Shown here in pieces: positions 1 through 7,383 of a stretch of DNA of 64,000 nucleotides. This stretch comes from Bradyrhizobium viridifuturi. GTDB taxonomy: Bacteria; Pseudomonadota; Alphaproteobacteria; Rhizobiales; Xanthobacteraceae. The first letter of the stretch is position 1, and each line of letters opens with the position of its first letter. Location: assembly GCF_001238275.1 (NCBI RefSeq), contig NZ_LGTB01000048.1, positions 1-64,000 of the forward strand, written 5' to 3'. The notes below the pieces were generated by a model that searched no databases, was not told the origin of the DNA, and worked only from the letters and a program-made list of their open reading frames with translations. A program made the translations under genes and the position numbers.

Positions 1-312
1 CCGATGCCGTCCATCAGTCGGCGACGGGGGCGCGACCGCGGCCCAGTCTGGCGCCTCGGCGTCGCGCGCCTGGATCAGCGCCGCGCGCAGGCCGGCGAGG
101 CGGTCGGGGTCTCGCAGCGCTGGCAGGCCGGTGCGGCGGAGCAGCGCGCGCAGCGGCGGATTGCCTAGCGCGGTCCGGTAGAACTTTCCGAGATGGGGAT
201 CGCCGCCGCGATAGGCCTGCAATACGGGGTCGCAGACGTCGTAAAGCGACGGGCCGTCCTTTTTGGCGGTCAGCGACCGGCACACGGCCCCGGCGATCTC
301 GTGAAGGCTCAT
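1..312 (-). CDS. Hypothetical protein, N-terminal part (runs off window)
   Basis: The frame is open from an ATG at 312 to the edge of the window, giving 104 residues beginning MSLHEIAGAV. A purine-rich ribosome site (AGAAAGGGA, read on the minus strand) lies about six bases upstream and decides this start. The visible part is soluble, without a signal peptide or membrane segment, and shows no domain I recognise. It is divergent from the caspase-like gene at 672. The C-terminus is missing, so no function can be given. An overlapping minus-strand frame (14-424) lacks a ribosome site and is Arg/Pro-rich, so I treat it as a shadow. Confidence 0.6.
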   Translation of the reverse strand, partial: MSLHEIAGAVCRSLTAKKDGPSLYDVCDPVLQAYRGGDPHLGKFYRTALGNPPLRALLRRTGLPALRDPDRLAGLRAALIQARDAEAPDWAAVAPPSPTDGRHR

Positions 313-425
313 GAATCCCTTTCTCAAGGAACCGGTTAACGCCGCAGCCCCGGCGGTGTTTCCCCCGGTTCTCCCCCAAACGCGCAAGCCTTTGGAAAGC
401 TACATGAATCCGTACAAAATACAAA

Positions 426-441
426 TGTGATCGAGGTCACG
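426..441. promoter_or_regulatory. CRP-type operator (TGTGA-N6-TCACG)
   Basis: The sequence TGTGA, six bases, TCACG matches the Crp consensus TGTGA-N6-TCACA at nine of ten positions. It lies in the divergent gap between the hypothetical gene ending at 312 and the caspase-like gene starting at 672. The window also encodes a Crp-family regulator at 9656 with the R-E-x-x-x-R recognition-helix pattern that reads TGTGA half sites, so it is a candidate binder. The rest of the 313-671 gap shows no gene. Confidence 0.5.
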
Positions 442-671
442 TAACGGGATTTTAACGGCGTCAATGGCCTGTGCCGGGCGGCAGCATGCAGCAAATCGGG
501 TTGCCCCGGCCTGCCGTCCGGGTTAAGGGAGTGTTTGTTGCGGCGCCGCAAATTGAGATCAATCAACGGCACACACAGCTCAACCCCATTAAACCTGACC
601 GCTTCTGACGCGACTAACTGGCGCGATTTTGTTCGAGCGCCTTCGGGACAAGGATTGGGACTAGGAACGCT

Positions 672-1523
672 ATGAACCTTAGGCAGCTTCAACTTTCCCG
701 TCGCACCATCGCCGTCTGCGTGGCGGTGGCCGGCACGGTGTCGCTGGCGATCGGTGCCCATGCCGCGCTCAACAAGCGCACGCTCGATGTCGCAAAGGAA
801 CCCGCGGGGGCTGTCGCCGTCGGCAGCACCGGCAGCATTGCGGCCGGCGCCTCCCGTCTCGCACTGATCATCGGCAATGGCCATTACCCGGACGCCTCAG
901 CGCCGCTGGCCCAGCCGATCAACGATGCCCGCACGCTGTCGTCAGCGCTGCGCCACGAGGGTTTTGACGTCGACGTGGTCGAGGATGCGACCAAGGACGA
1001 CATGTTCCGCGCGGTCGAGCGCATGAAGGCCAAGATCCGCCCTGACACCGTCGTGATGCTGTTCTTCGGCGGCTACGGCGTGCAGGTCGGCCGGGAAAGC
1101 TACATGATCCCGGTCGATGCCACGATCTGGAAGGAAGCCGACGTCAAGCGCACCGGCGTCAGCGTCGAGTCCGTGCTCGATGCGATGAAGGAGCGCGGTG
1201 CCAAGGCCAAGCTCGTGGTGCTCGATGCGTCGCGTCGCAATCCCTATGAGCGCCGCTTCCGCGCCTTCTCGCACGGCCTCGCCCCGATCAGCCCGCCGGA
1301 GAACACCATCGTGCTGAGCTCGACGACGCCGGGCAAGGTCGCCGATGACTCCAAGGGCGCCAACAGCGTCCTGGTCTCGGAGCTGATCAACAATCTCAAC
1401 GCCCAGGCCGGCGCAGAGACCGCCTTCAACAAGACCCGCGTCGCGATCTCGCGCGCGAGCGAAGGCGAGCAGGTGCCGAGCGTGTCGTCCTCGCTGCTGG
1501 AAGACATCAAGCTCGGCGGCTGA
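672..1523 (+). CDS. Caspase-family (C14) domain protein lacking the catalytic dyad
   Basis: A 283-residue protein with an N-terminal hydrophobic segment (about residues 12-33), which predicts export or membrane anchoring. The caspase p20 fold follows from about residue 61: the first strand is LALIIGNGHY, then the NDA motif, then the strand ending VVMLFFGGYG. In active caspases and metacaspases the latter carries the catalytic His (usually SGHG), but here Tyr135 takes its place. The Cys strand, normally DACR, reads DASR with Ser187. Both catalytic residues are therefore replaced, so it is probably a non-proteolytic binding or scaffold protein, like the YS-type pseudo-orthocaspases described in bacteria. 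A Crp-type site lies about 230 bases upstream. It is convergent with the efflux adaptor gene. The family call is secure; the function is unknown. Confidence 0.85.
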   Translation: MNLRQLQLSRRTIAVCVAVAGTVSLAIGAHAALNKRTLDVAKEPAGAVAVGSTGSIAAGASRLALIIGNGHYPDASAPLAQPINDARTLSSALRHEGFDVDVVEDATKDDMFRAVERMKAKIRPDTVVMLFFGGYGVQVGRESYMIPVDATIWKEADVKRTGVSVESVLDAMKERGAKAKLVVLDASRRNPYERRFRAFSHGLAPISPPENTIVLSSTTPGKVADDSKGANSVLVSELINNLNAQAGAETAFNKTRVAISRASEGEQVPSVSSSLLEDIKLGG

Positions 1524-1542
1524 GGCCGAGCTCTTTCCGCGC

Positions 1543-1675
1543 GTCGTCCCTGCGAAAGCAGGGACCGATCACCACGGGGCGGCGTTGTTGAAGCGCGCTG
1601 TGGCCACAACTCTTCAAGACAATTCACATTGGTGGTTATGGGTCCCGGGTCGCGCTTCGCTTGCCCGGGACGACA
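1543..1675. repeat. Composite inverted repeat, family A copy 1
   Basis: Left arm gtcgtccctgcgaaagcaggg and right arm ending cccgggacgac face each other around a short spacer, and each arm is itself a hairpin. It sits between two convergent genes (caspase-like and adaptor). Four more copies occur at 3744, 20889, 29792 and 45068. It probably serves as a bidirectional terminator or mRNA 3' stabiliser. Confidence 0.8.
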
Positions 1676-1694
1676 CCGTTTATCCGGTGCCCAC

Positions 1695-2615
1695 TCACTT
1701 AGCGTCGGCGCTCGCCCCCACCGGGCGCACCGGATCGCCCTCGCGCAGCAGCGCGCCGGCGCGGGCGACGACGATGTCGCCCTCCTGGATGCCGTCGCGG
1801 ATCTCGACCTGGCCGGCCGACATCAATCCCGTCTCCACCCGCCGCGTCTCGACGCGGCCGCCGCGCACCACCTGCACCACGGTGCCGGCGGTGGAATAGA
1901 GGATCGCGGTCAGCGGCACCGCGACGCCGCAGCTCTGCCCGGTCTTGATCTGCGCGCGGCCGGACGAATTCACCAGCAGCCGCTTGTTGCCGCCGATCCC
2001 GACGAACACCTGGCCGAGCTGGCTGTTCGGCTCGATGGTTGGCGCGATCAACCGCACCTTGCCGTCCATCTCGCCGGCACCGATGATCTTCAGCTTTGCG
2101 CTCTGTTCGGTCTTCAGCTTGGCGATGTCGCGGGTCGGCACCATGCCGACCAGGTCGTATTCGCTCTTGGCGATGATCGAGAACAGCGCGTCCTTGCCGG
2201 AGGCCGGCGCGCCGACGATCGCCGATGATGCCGAGATCGTGCCCGCCACCGGCGCCGTGAGGTTGATCGAGTTGGCGCCGTCAGTCAGCCGCGCCAGCAC
2301 CTGGCCCGCGGTGACGGTGTCGCCGGGATCGGCCTTCACCTCCGCGACCTTCAAGCCGAACCGGTCGGGCCGCACCTGTTGCTCGTCGCGCGGCAGCACG
2401 ATGCCCGAGACCTCGACGATATTGCCGAAGCAGTATTTCGAGGCCTTCAGCACCGTCACCGCCGCGCCCTTCGGCACGGCGTCGGCCTCGCCCGCGGCGG
2501 ACGCGGGAGTGGCCGCGAGCACAAACAGCGCGGAGGCGGCCACGGCTAAAGCGCGGTGTCCGTAGGATGGGTAGAGCGAAGCGAAACCCATCAATCGCTG
2601 GAGCCGCAAACTCAT
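1695..2615 (-). CDS. RND/HlyD-type periplasmic adaptor protein (orphan)
   Basis: About 306 residues with a signal peptide (hydrophobic run followed by ATPASA-A). A lipoyl/barrel-sandwich hairpin follows (DPGDTVTAGQVLARL and its partner APVAGTIS), then a beta-barrel and a membrane-proximal domain ending EGDIVVARAGALLREGDPV. This is the layout of membrane-fusion proteins that link an inner-membrane pump to an outer-membrane channel. It resembles the adaptor at 15105 along its length, including a conserved single Cys near the mature start (KYCFGNIVEVSG versus NACFSDMVRVTG). Unlike that paralogue it has no pump gene beside it. The start at 2615 was preferred over TTG 2621 or ATG 2591. The n-region of the signal peptide is encoded by a dispersed repeat (2561-2593). 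The gene begins eight bases after the hydrolase stop, so the two are probably co-transcribed. Confidence 0.85.
   Translation of the reverse strand: MSLRLQRLMGFASLYPSYGHRALAVAASALFVLAATPASAAGEADAVPKGAAVTVLKASKYCFGNIVEVSGIVLPRDEQQVRPDRFGLKVAEVKADPGDTVTAGQVLARLTDGANSINLTAPVAGTISASSAIVGAPASGKDALFSIIAKSEYDLVGMVPTRDIAKLKTEQSAKLKIIGAGEMDGKVRLIAPTIEPNSQLGQVFVGIGGNKRLLVNSSGRAQIKTGQSCGVAVPLTAILYSTAGTVVQVVRGGRVETRRVETGLMSAGQVEIRDGIQEGDIVVARAGALLREGDPVRPVGASADAK
2561..2593. repeat. Dispersed palindromic repeat inside the adaptor signal-peptide region
   Basis: The sequence cgtaggatgggtagagcgaa followed by gcgaaacccatc has complementary ends (gatgggt and acccatc). It is of a kind common in Bradyrhizobium intergenic DNA. 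Here it is read as MGFASLYPSYG within the N-terminal part of the adaptor gene. Confidence 0.6.
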
Positions 2616-2622
2616 CTGCAAA

Positions 2623-3518
2623 CTATTCCCAAAATGAGGGCCTCCTCATTACCAGATGCGGCCTCGCCGAACCAGCCGGCTGCGCCGTCTCTGTCGCGCC
2701 GGCATCGCCTGCCAGCGCGAGCTTCGCCAGTTCTTCCGCGCGCCAGATGTGCCGCAGGATCTCCGGATTCACCCGCTCGGCATGGGTCACCGGCAGCATG
2801 TGGCCGGCGGCGGGCAGATGCCGCAGCTCGGCGCCATCAATGATCGCGGCGAGCTTGGCGACGATGCGCTGCGTCACATAGGGCGACAGCCGCCCGACAT
2901 CAACAGCGTCGGCACCTTCAGCGCGGACGCGGCCGCCGCCACGCCGTGGAGATCGAGCGCGGCGTTGAAATCGTACGGCAGCTTGTCGGCCTGCTCGATC
3001 ATCCGCAGCCGCCCGCTCGGCGAGAACTGCTCGCGCGGGCCGGAGCCGGCCCAGAACGCGGTGAACGCCTCCACCGCCTCCAGCGCCGCGCCGTCGAAAA
3101 TATCCTGCGACACCACCCGCGCGATCCCTGCGAAGCGCTCGTACAGCCGCGCATCGGCGGGCGTGTCGCGCAGCAATGTCGGCAGCACCGGCTCGATCAA
3201 TGTCAGGCTGCGAACGCGCGACGCATAGGCCGACGCGGTCGCCAGCCGAAACGCGATCGCTCCGCCATAGGAATGCCCGATCAGATGGATCGGTCCGGTG
3301 GCCTTGGCGAGCCAGGGCTCGAGCCGCGCGATCTCGCCATCCAGCGTCCGCGGCCAGTCGCGCCCGCAGGCGGCGACACCATAGCCGGAAATATCCGGCG
3401 CCATGAACCCGTCGCCGCCGAGCGCGGCCGCGAGTTTCGTCCATTGCCGACCCGACCCCAGCGAGCAGTGCAGCGCCACCACCGACGCCGCAGCCGGCGC
3501 CCCGTCGAATCCCGTCAT
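2623..3518 (-). pseudogene. Alpha/beta hydrolase, interrupted by a -1 frameshift
   Basis: The first frame (3518 to 2874) carries the alpha/beta hydrolase core: oxyanion region LHCSLGSGRQW, nucleophile elbow GHSYGG, and a cap rich in helices. It ends in LLMSGG and then runs into an early stop. The second frame continues at SPYVTQRIVAKL and contains the catalytic-His segment AAGHMLPVTH and the normal C-terminus. Restoring one C at 2889-2895 (GGCGGC to GGCGGCC) joins the two as LLMSGGLSPY, a usual family sequence, giving about 298 residues. Ribosome site AGGATGG lies just upstream of 3518. The substrate is unknown. Its stop almost touches the start of the adaptor gene, which suggests one transcript. 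It may be a real pseudogene, but I judge an assembly error more likely. Confidence 0.8.
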
Positions 3519-3743
3519 CAGACCATCCTGCTTGTTCTTGTTGTCGCGCAGGCGCGCGTTCGCACGCGCCCGTCATGACGCGAGCGAGCAGGGGGATGGG
3601 TTATTCCTGGGAGGGGTGGACGTGGTCGGGATCGTGATTGCGGAGGCAACCAGATTCACTTGATGTTGATTTGTCGCGAGAATGCCGGCGCACTTTTCTC
3701 AGCTGCTTGATAATCGAATCAAGATCGGGACCGCATATTCGCT

Positions 3744-3874
3744 GTCGTCCCTGCGGAAGCAGGGACCCATAACCACGAATGACGATTGTGGTGCGATGCT
3801 CGGCCACAGCGTCGCGCCGTAACCTCGCCCTGTGGTTATGGTCCCGGGTCGCGCTACGCTTGCCCGGGACGACG
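3744..3874. repeat. Composite inverted repeat, family A copy 2
   Basis: Arms gtcgtccctgcggaagcaggg and a right arm ending gcccgggacgac are separated by about 60 bases. This is the only copy of the five not lying between two convergent genes: it is between the 3' end of the small gene at 3922 and the upstream side of the hydrolase gene. The rest of the 3519-3921 gap shows no credible gene. Confidence 0.8.
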
Positions 3875-3921
3875 TGGGGAGAGAGCGCGGGCTTACTTCG
3901 CCGCTCGCGCGCGGCAGTCCG

Positions 3922-4170
3922 TCAGCGCACGATGCGCTTGACGCGTCGTGTGGGCTTTGGCTTGGCGGCCGTCGGCGCTTCCATCTGCGCCGCGGCATCG
4001 GCATCGCGGGCTTCGCGGAGCGCGCGCAGGCGCTCCATGTTCTGGCGCACGGCGATTGCCTCGCGCTCGACATCGGCCATGGCGCGGGCACCCTCTTCGG
4101 CCGCAAGCCGCTGGCGTTCGGCGCGCGCGAGGCTGTCGGGGGTGGGAGCAGGCGGCGTTCGGGTGGCCAT
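3922..4170 (-). CDS. Small charged hypothetical protein
   Basis: 82 residues, beginning MATRTPPAPTPDSLARAER and ending in a basic tail (KPKPTRRVKRIVR). The middle is a predicted long amphipathic helix rich in Ala, Arg and Glu, perhaps a short coiled coil. The ATG at 4170 is preferred because an AGGA ribosome site stands five bases before it; the ATG at 4176 overlaps that site. The longer upstream frame is not supported. No domain is recognised. The basic tail could bind nucleic acid, but this is only a guess. It stands alone, downstream of the cold-shock gene on the same strand. Confidence 0.55.
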   Translation of the reverse strand: MATRTPPAPTPDSLARAERQRLAAEEGARAMADVEREAIAVRQNMERLRALREARDADAAAQMEAPTAAKPKPTRRVKRIVR

Positions 4171-4351
4171 GGTCATCCTTGCTTCAAATACGCCAAGGCC
4201 CGCCCAACCTGTGCAGATCGAGCGGGCCTGGCAGTCACTCCAGTACATCCGTGGAATGACGCTGCGGCATGAGCTGAGCATCATCCGGAAAGCCTGAACC
4301 GGCTTTCCTTTGCGACCAACGCGAAGCGTCAGGTCGCAGAAGGATGCGGAC

Positions 4352-4561
4352 TCAGGCCAGCTGAAGATTCTCGGCGCTGGTCTTGCCACGCATCTTGTCG
4401 GTCTTCAGCTCGAACGACACCTTCTGGCCTTCGGCGAGGCCCGACAGACCGGCGCGCTCGACGGCGCTGATGTGAACGAACACATCCTTGCTGCCGTCAT
4501 CCGGCTGAATGAAACCAAAGCCCTTCTGGCCGTTGAACCACTTCACAGTACCTGTTGCCAT
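4352..4561 (-). CDS. Cold-shock domain protein, CspA family
   Basis: 69 residues forming a single cold-shock (OB-fold) domain. RNP1 reads KGFGFIQ (residues 13-19) and RNP2 VFVHI (residues 27-31), the two aromatic patches that bind single-stranded RNA or DNA. The N-terminus MATGTVKWFN is canonical. Such proteins act as RNA chaperones that loosen mRNA structure, either in the cold or as constitutive growth-phase factors. The promoter at 4682-4709 predicts a leader of over 100 bases, as is usual where expression is controlled by mRNA folding. Family assignment is certain; cold-inducibility is not shown by the sequence. Confidence 0.97.
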   Translation of the reverse strand: MATGTVKWFNGQKGFGFIQPDDGSKDVFVHISAVERAGLSGLAEGQKVSFELKTDKMRGKTSAENLQLA

Positions 4562-4681
4562 ATCTCTTCTCCAAAGCAGACATTTCGCGTGATGGACGCG
4601 TCACCAATTCAACTGGCGATGTCTTTGGAGGAAGGCCGATGGGACCATTCAACAAGGCGCAACGGCTAATCGAACAGTGGT

Positions 4682-4709
4682 AATATATACCCGTTTGGCG
4701 CGAAAACAA
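4682..4709 (-). promoter_or_regulatory. Sigma-70-like promoter of the cold-shock gene
   Basis: On the minus strand TTGTTT (4709-4704) and TATATT (4687-4682) are separated by 16 bases in an AT-rich patch that stands out from the surrounding GC-rich DNA. Transcription would begin near 4675, leaving a 5' leader of about 110 bases before the start codon at 4561. Confidence 0.5.
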
Positions 4710-4740
4710 GCCGGGCGCGGGACCGGTTCCGTGACGCGCC

Positions 4741-7239
4741 TCACTCCGCCGCAGCTTCCGCTGATGGCTCGCCTTTCCAGCTGAGAATCTCCGCAGCCAG
4801 GATCGGGTGGTTGAAGCCCTTCACGACGAGGTCGTCGATGGCGCGGCCTTCGACGTAAGGCTCGACCATGCCGTAGACGCGGCGGCTGACCACGATCTGG
4901 TTGGGCTTGGCTTCGCCGCACAGGCGGGAGGCGAGGTTGGTGACGCTGCCGATCGCGGCATATTCCAGCCGCTGCTCGAAGCCGACCTGGCCGAGCGTCG
5001 CATAGCCGAGCGCAATGCCGATGCCGAAGCCGAGACTATGGCCGCGGTTGCGCCATTTCTCGGTCAGCGGGCCGACCGTGTCGCGCATCTCCACCGCCAT
5101 TCGCACGGCGCGCGCGGTGTGGTCGGCGAGCTGGATCGGCGCGTTGAACAGGATCATCACGCCGTCGCCGGCATATTTGTCGAGCGTGCCTTCATACTTA
5201 AAGATCAGCTTTCCGAGCGCCGCGTGGTATTCGCGCAGCACGTTCATCGCCTCTTCCGGCTCGGTCGCCTCGGTGAAGGCCGTAAAGCCGCGCAGGTCGC
5301 AGAACACCACCGTCACCTCGCGGCGGTGGCTCTCGAGCAGGCCCTCGGGATTGTCGGACGAGGCGATCAGCTGCGCCACCTGCGGCGCCAGGAAACGCTC
5401 GAGCTTGCGGATGCGCTCGATCTCGCCGAGCTGGGTCTCGACCCGCGCCTCCAGCGACTTGTTCCAATCGGTGAGCTGCTCGGTCTGCTGCTTGAGCTTG
5501 TCGGCCTGCTCGCGCACGGTGGAATTGGCCTGTTCCAGCGCGTGGCTCTTCTGGTCGACCTCGGTGAACAACCGCGCATTGCGCATCGCCAGCACGGCCT
5601 GGTGCGCGAAGGTCTTCATCAGGCCGATCAAGCCCGCGGGGAAATCGCCGGCCGCCTTGCGCAGCACCACCAGCGAGCCGAGCACGCCCTGCTGGTCGAC
5701 CAGCGGCACCACCAGCACCGAGTGGAAGCCGGCGCCGACCACGACATCGCGCAAGGGATGCTCGGGCTGGGACTCTTGTCCCAACGCGTTTTCTTCACGC
5801 GAACCGGTATCCACTTCGCTCGAAAACGCTCTGGTGGCGAGATCCGGGAACGCCAGCGGCTCGCCCTTGGCGGCGGCCTCGCCGAGCGGGCTGTTGTCAG
5901 CGTCGATCGCGCGATGGTGACCTTCGGCGTCGCCGTCGATGCCGATCGATTGCGTCAGGTTGAATGCACGCCGCGCGGCGTCATAGCCATAGATCAGCAC
6001 GGCGTCGGCATGGGTGATCTCGAGCGCGCGGGCGGCGACCGTCGGCAGCACGGCGTTGAGGTCGAGCGAGGACGCCACCGCGCGGCCGACCTCCTCCAGC
6101 ACCTTCAGCTCGTTGATCGACTGCGCAAGGTCGCGGGTGCGCTCCTTCACCTTGGCCTCGAGATCGGAGTAGGTCTCGGCAAGCTGTCCGGCCATGCTGT
6201 TGAATTGCCCGGCGAGCTCTTCCAGCTCGTCTGATGTCTTGACCTCGATGCGATGGCCGAAATCGCCGGCGCCGAGCCGCCGCGCGCCCGTGCGCAGCGC
6301 AGTGATCGGCACCAGCATGCGCCGCGCCAGGATGGTGCCGGCGATGATCGCGACCACGAGGCCGAGCGCGATCAGGAGCGCGATGCGCACCAGCTGGTCG
6401 CGGATCGGGGAGAGCGCCTGCGACGTCGGCTGCTCATAGAACACGTGCCAGCCGAGGTTCGGCGCCGATGTCGCTGTTGTCAGCACCGCGTTGCCGTCGA
6501 CATCCTTGCCGGAGGTGATCGGCCTAGCGTTGTGCGAGAGCACCGCGGCGACCTGCGGCAGCGCGGCGAGATCCTTGCCGACCTCCGGCCCCTTCGACGA
6601 GCTCGCCAGCACGCGGCCCTTGGCGTCGACGACATAGGCATAGGCGGTGCGGCCGACCTGGGAATCGCCGAAATAATCGTTGAGGAAGCGCAGGTCGATC
6701 TCGGCCACGGTGACGCCGGCATTGAAGCCGGAATGCTGCTCGCCGATCGACATAAACGGCCGCTCGTCGCGGAAATACGCTGGCGCGTAAGCGGTGCCGC
6801 GCTCGACCGCCTCGGTGAAGCGGAGGTCGCGGGAGAGATCGGCGTTGGAGTTCACCGTGACGGTCTGGCGCGACAGCCGCAGCAGCTCGCGGCCCTGGCC
6901 GTTGATCAGCGTGAGCTGGTTTACTGCCGGCACCTGGCCGAGCAGCTGGGCATAGTCGGCGCGGCGCAGCTCGATCGTGTTGGAGGAGGCGCGGGTCACC
7001 CAGGAGATCTGGCGCTCGAGGTCGGAGAGCGACTGCTCGATGTGCTTGGCGGTGGCGTCCGCCTTCTCGCTCATCGCGTCGGTCAGCGTGCTCTTGATGC
7101 CGCGGTAGCTGATCCAGGTCTCGAGCGCGCCGTTGACCGCCAGCACGAACACGACGAGGCCGACCAGCGCGAGGACGTATTTGGCGAACAGGCCGCCGCG
7201 CAGGAACCAGTTCTTGCCCTTGTCCGTAGCCCCGTTCAT
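4741..7239 (-). CDS. Membrane sensor class III adenylate/guanylate cyclase (Cache-HAMP-GAF-CHD)
   Basis: 832 residues. TM1 at about 19-38, a periplasmic double-Cache-type sensor to about 280, TM2 at about 286-308, then HAMP (about 308-362), a coiled coil, a GAF domain (about 385-560), a long coiled coil (560-640) and a C-terminal cyclase domain. The cyclase has the first metal Asp in VVFCDLRGF, the DKYAGDG block with Lys and the second metal Asp, and IGSVTNLASRL. The position after IG, usually Asp or Thr for base selection, is Ser, so substrate choice (ATP or GTP) is uncertain. It probably converts an external signal into cyclic nucleotide, which may link it to the Crp-type regulator at 9656. 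A 49-base intergenic repeat is inserted in frame in the GAF domain (residues about 470-486). Confidence 0.92.
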   Translation of the reverse strand: MNGATDKGKNWFLRGGLFAKYVLALVGLVVFVLAVNGALETWISYRGIKSTLTDAMSEKADATAKHIEQSLSDLERQISWVTRASSNTIELRRADYAQLLGQVPAVNQLTLINGQGRELLRLSRQTVTVNSNADLSRDLRFTEAVERGTAYAPAYFRDERPFMSIGEQHSGFNAGVTVAEIDLRFLNDYFGDSQVGRTAYAYVVDAKGRVLASSSKGPEVGKDLAALPQVAAVLSHNARPITSGKDVDGNAVLTTATSAPNLGWHVFYEQPTSQALSPIRDQLVRIALLIALGLVVAIIAGTILARRMLVPITALRTGARRLGAGDFGHRIEVKTSDELEELAGQFNSMAGQLAETYSDLEAKVKERTRDLAQSINELKVLEEVGRAVASSLDLNAVLPTVAARALEITHADAVLIYGYDAARRAFNLTQSIGIDGDAEGHHRAIDADNSPLGEAAAKGEPLAFPDLATRAFSSEVDTGSREENALGQESQPEHPLRDVVVGAGFHSVLVVPLVDQQGVLGSLVVLRKAAGDFPAGLIGLMKTFAHQAVLAMRNARLFTEVDQKSHALEQANSTVREQADKLKQQTEQLTDWNKSLEARVETQLGEIERIRKLERFLAPQVAQLIASSDNPEGLLESHRREVTVVFCDLRGFTAFTEATEPEEAMNVLREYHAALGKLIFKYEGTLDKYAGDGVMILFNAPIQLADHTARAVRMAVEMRDTVGPLTEKWRNRGHSLGFGIGIALGYATLGQVGFEQRLEYAAIGSVTNLASRLCGEAKPNQIVVSRRVYGMVEPYVEGRAIDDLVVKGFNHPILAAEILSWKGEPSAEAAAE
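5784..5832. repeat. Family B repeat inserted in frame in the cyclase gene
   Basis: The 49 bases are, on the opposite strand, identical to the intergenic copy at 21734-21782 and related to the one at 10329-10377. They are translated as RAFSSEVDTGSREENA within the GAF domain, between a normal DLAT segment and a short linker before the next GAF strand. The element carries no stop in this frame and does not shift the flanking frame. Confidence 0.9.
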
Positions 7240-7383
7240 CCAGCCTCGTCCGTCCCCTCCAATCCGTCGGGTGCGCCAATGTATCCCGCGCTGTTTAGCA
7301 CGGATCGGCAGGGTGGGGCGGCCCCTCCAGCCGCATGGTTAGCCGTGTTGGCCTTCGATATTGGCGTGGGACATCCGGGAATA

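Noticed and set aside
3601..3807. 68-residue minus-strand frame near 3.7 kb
   Set aside because: Half of it is encoded by a family A repeat arm; similar pseudo-frames would arise at every copy.
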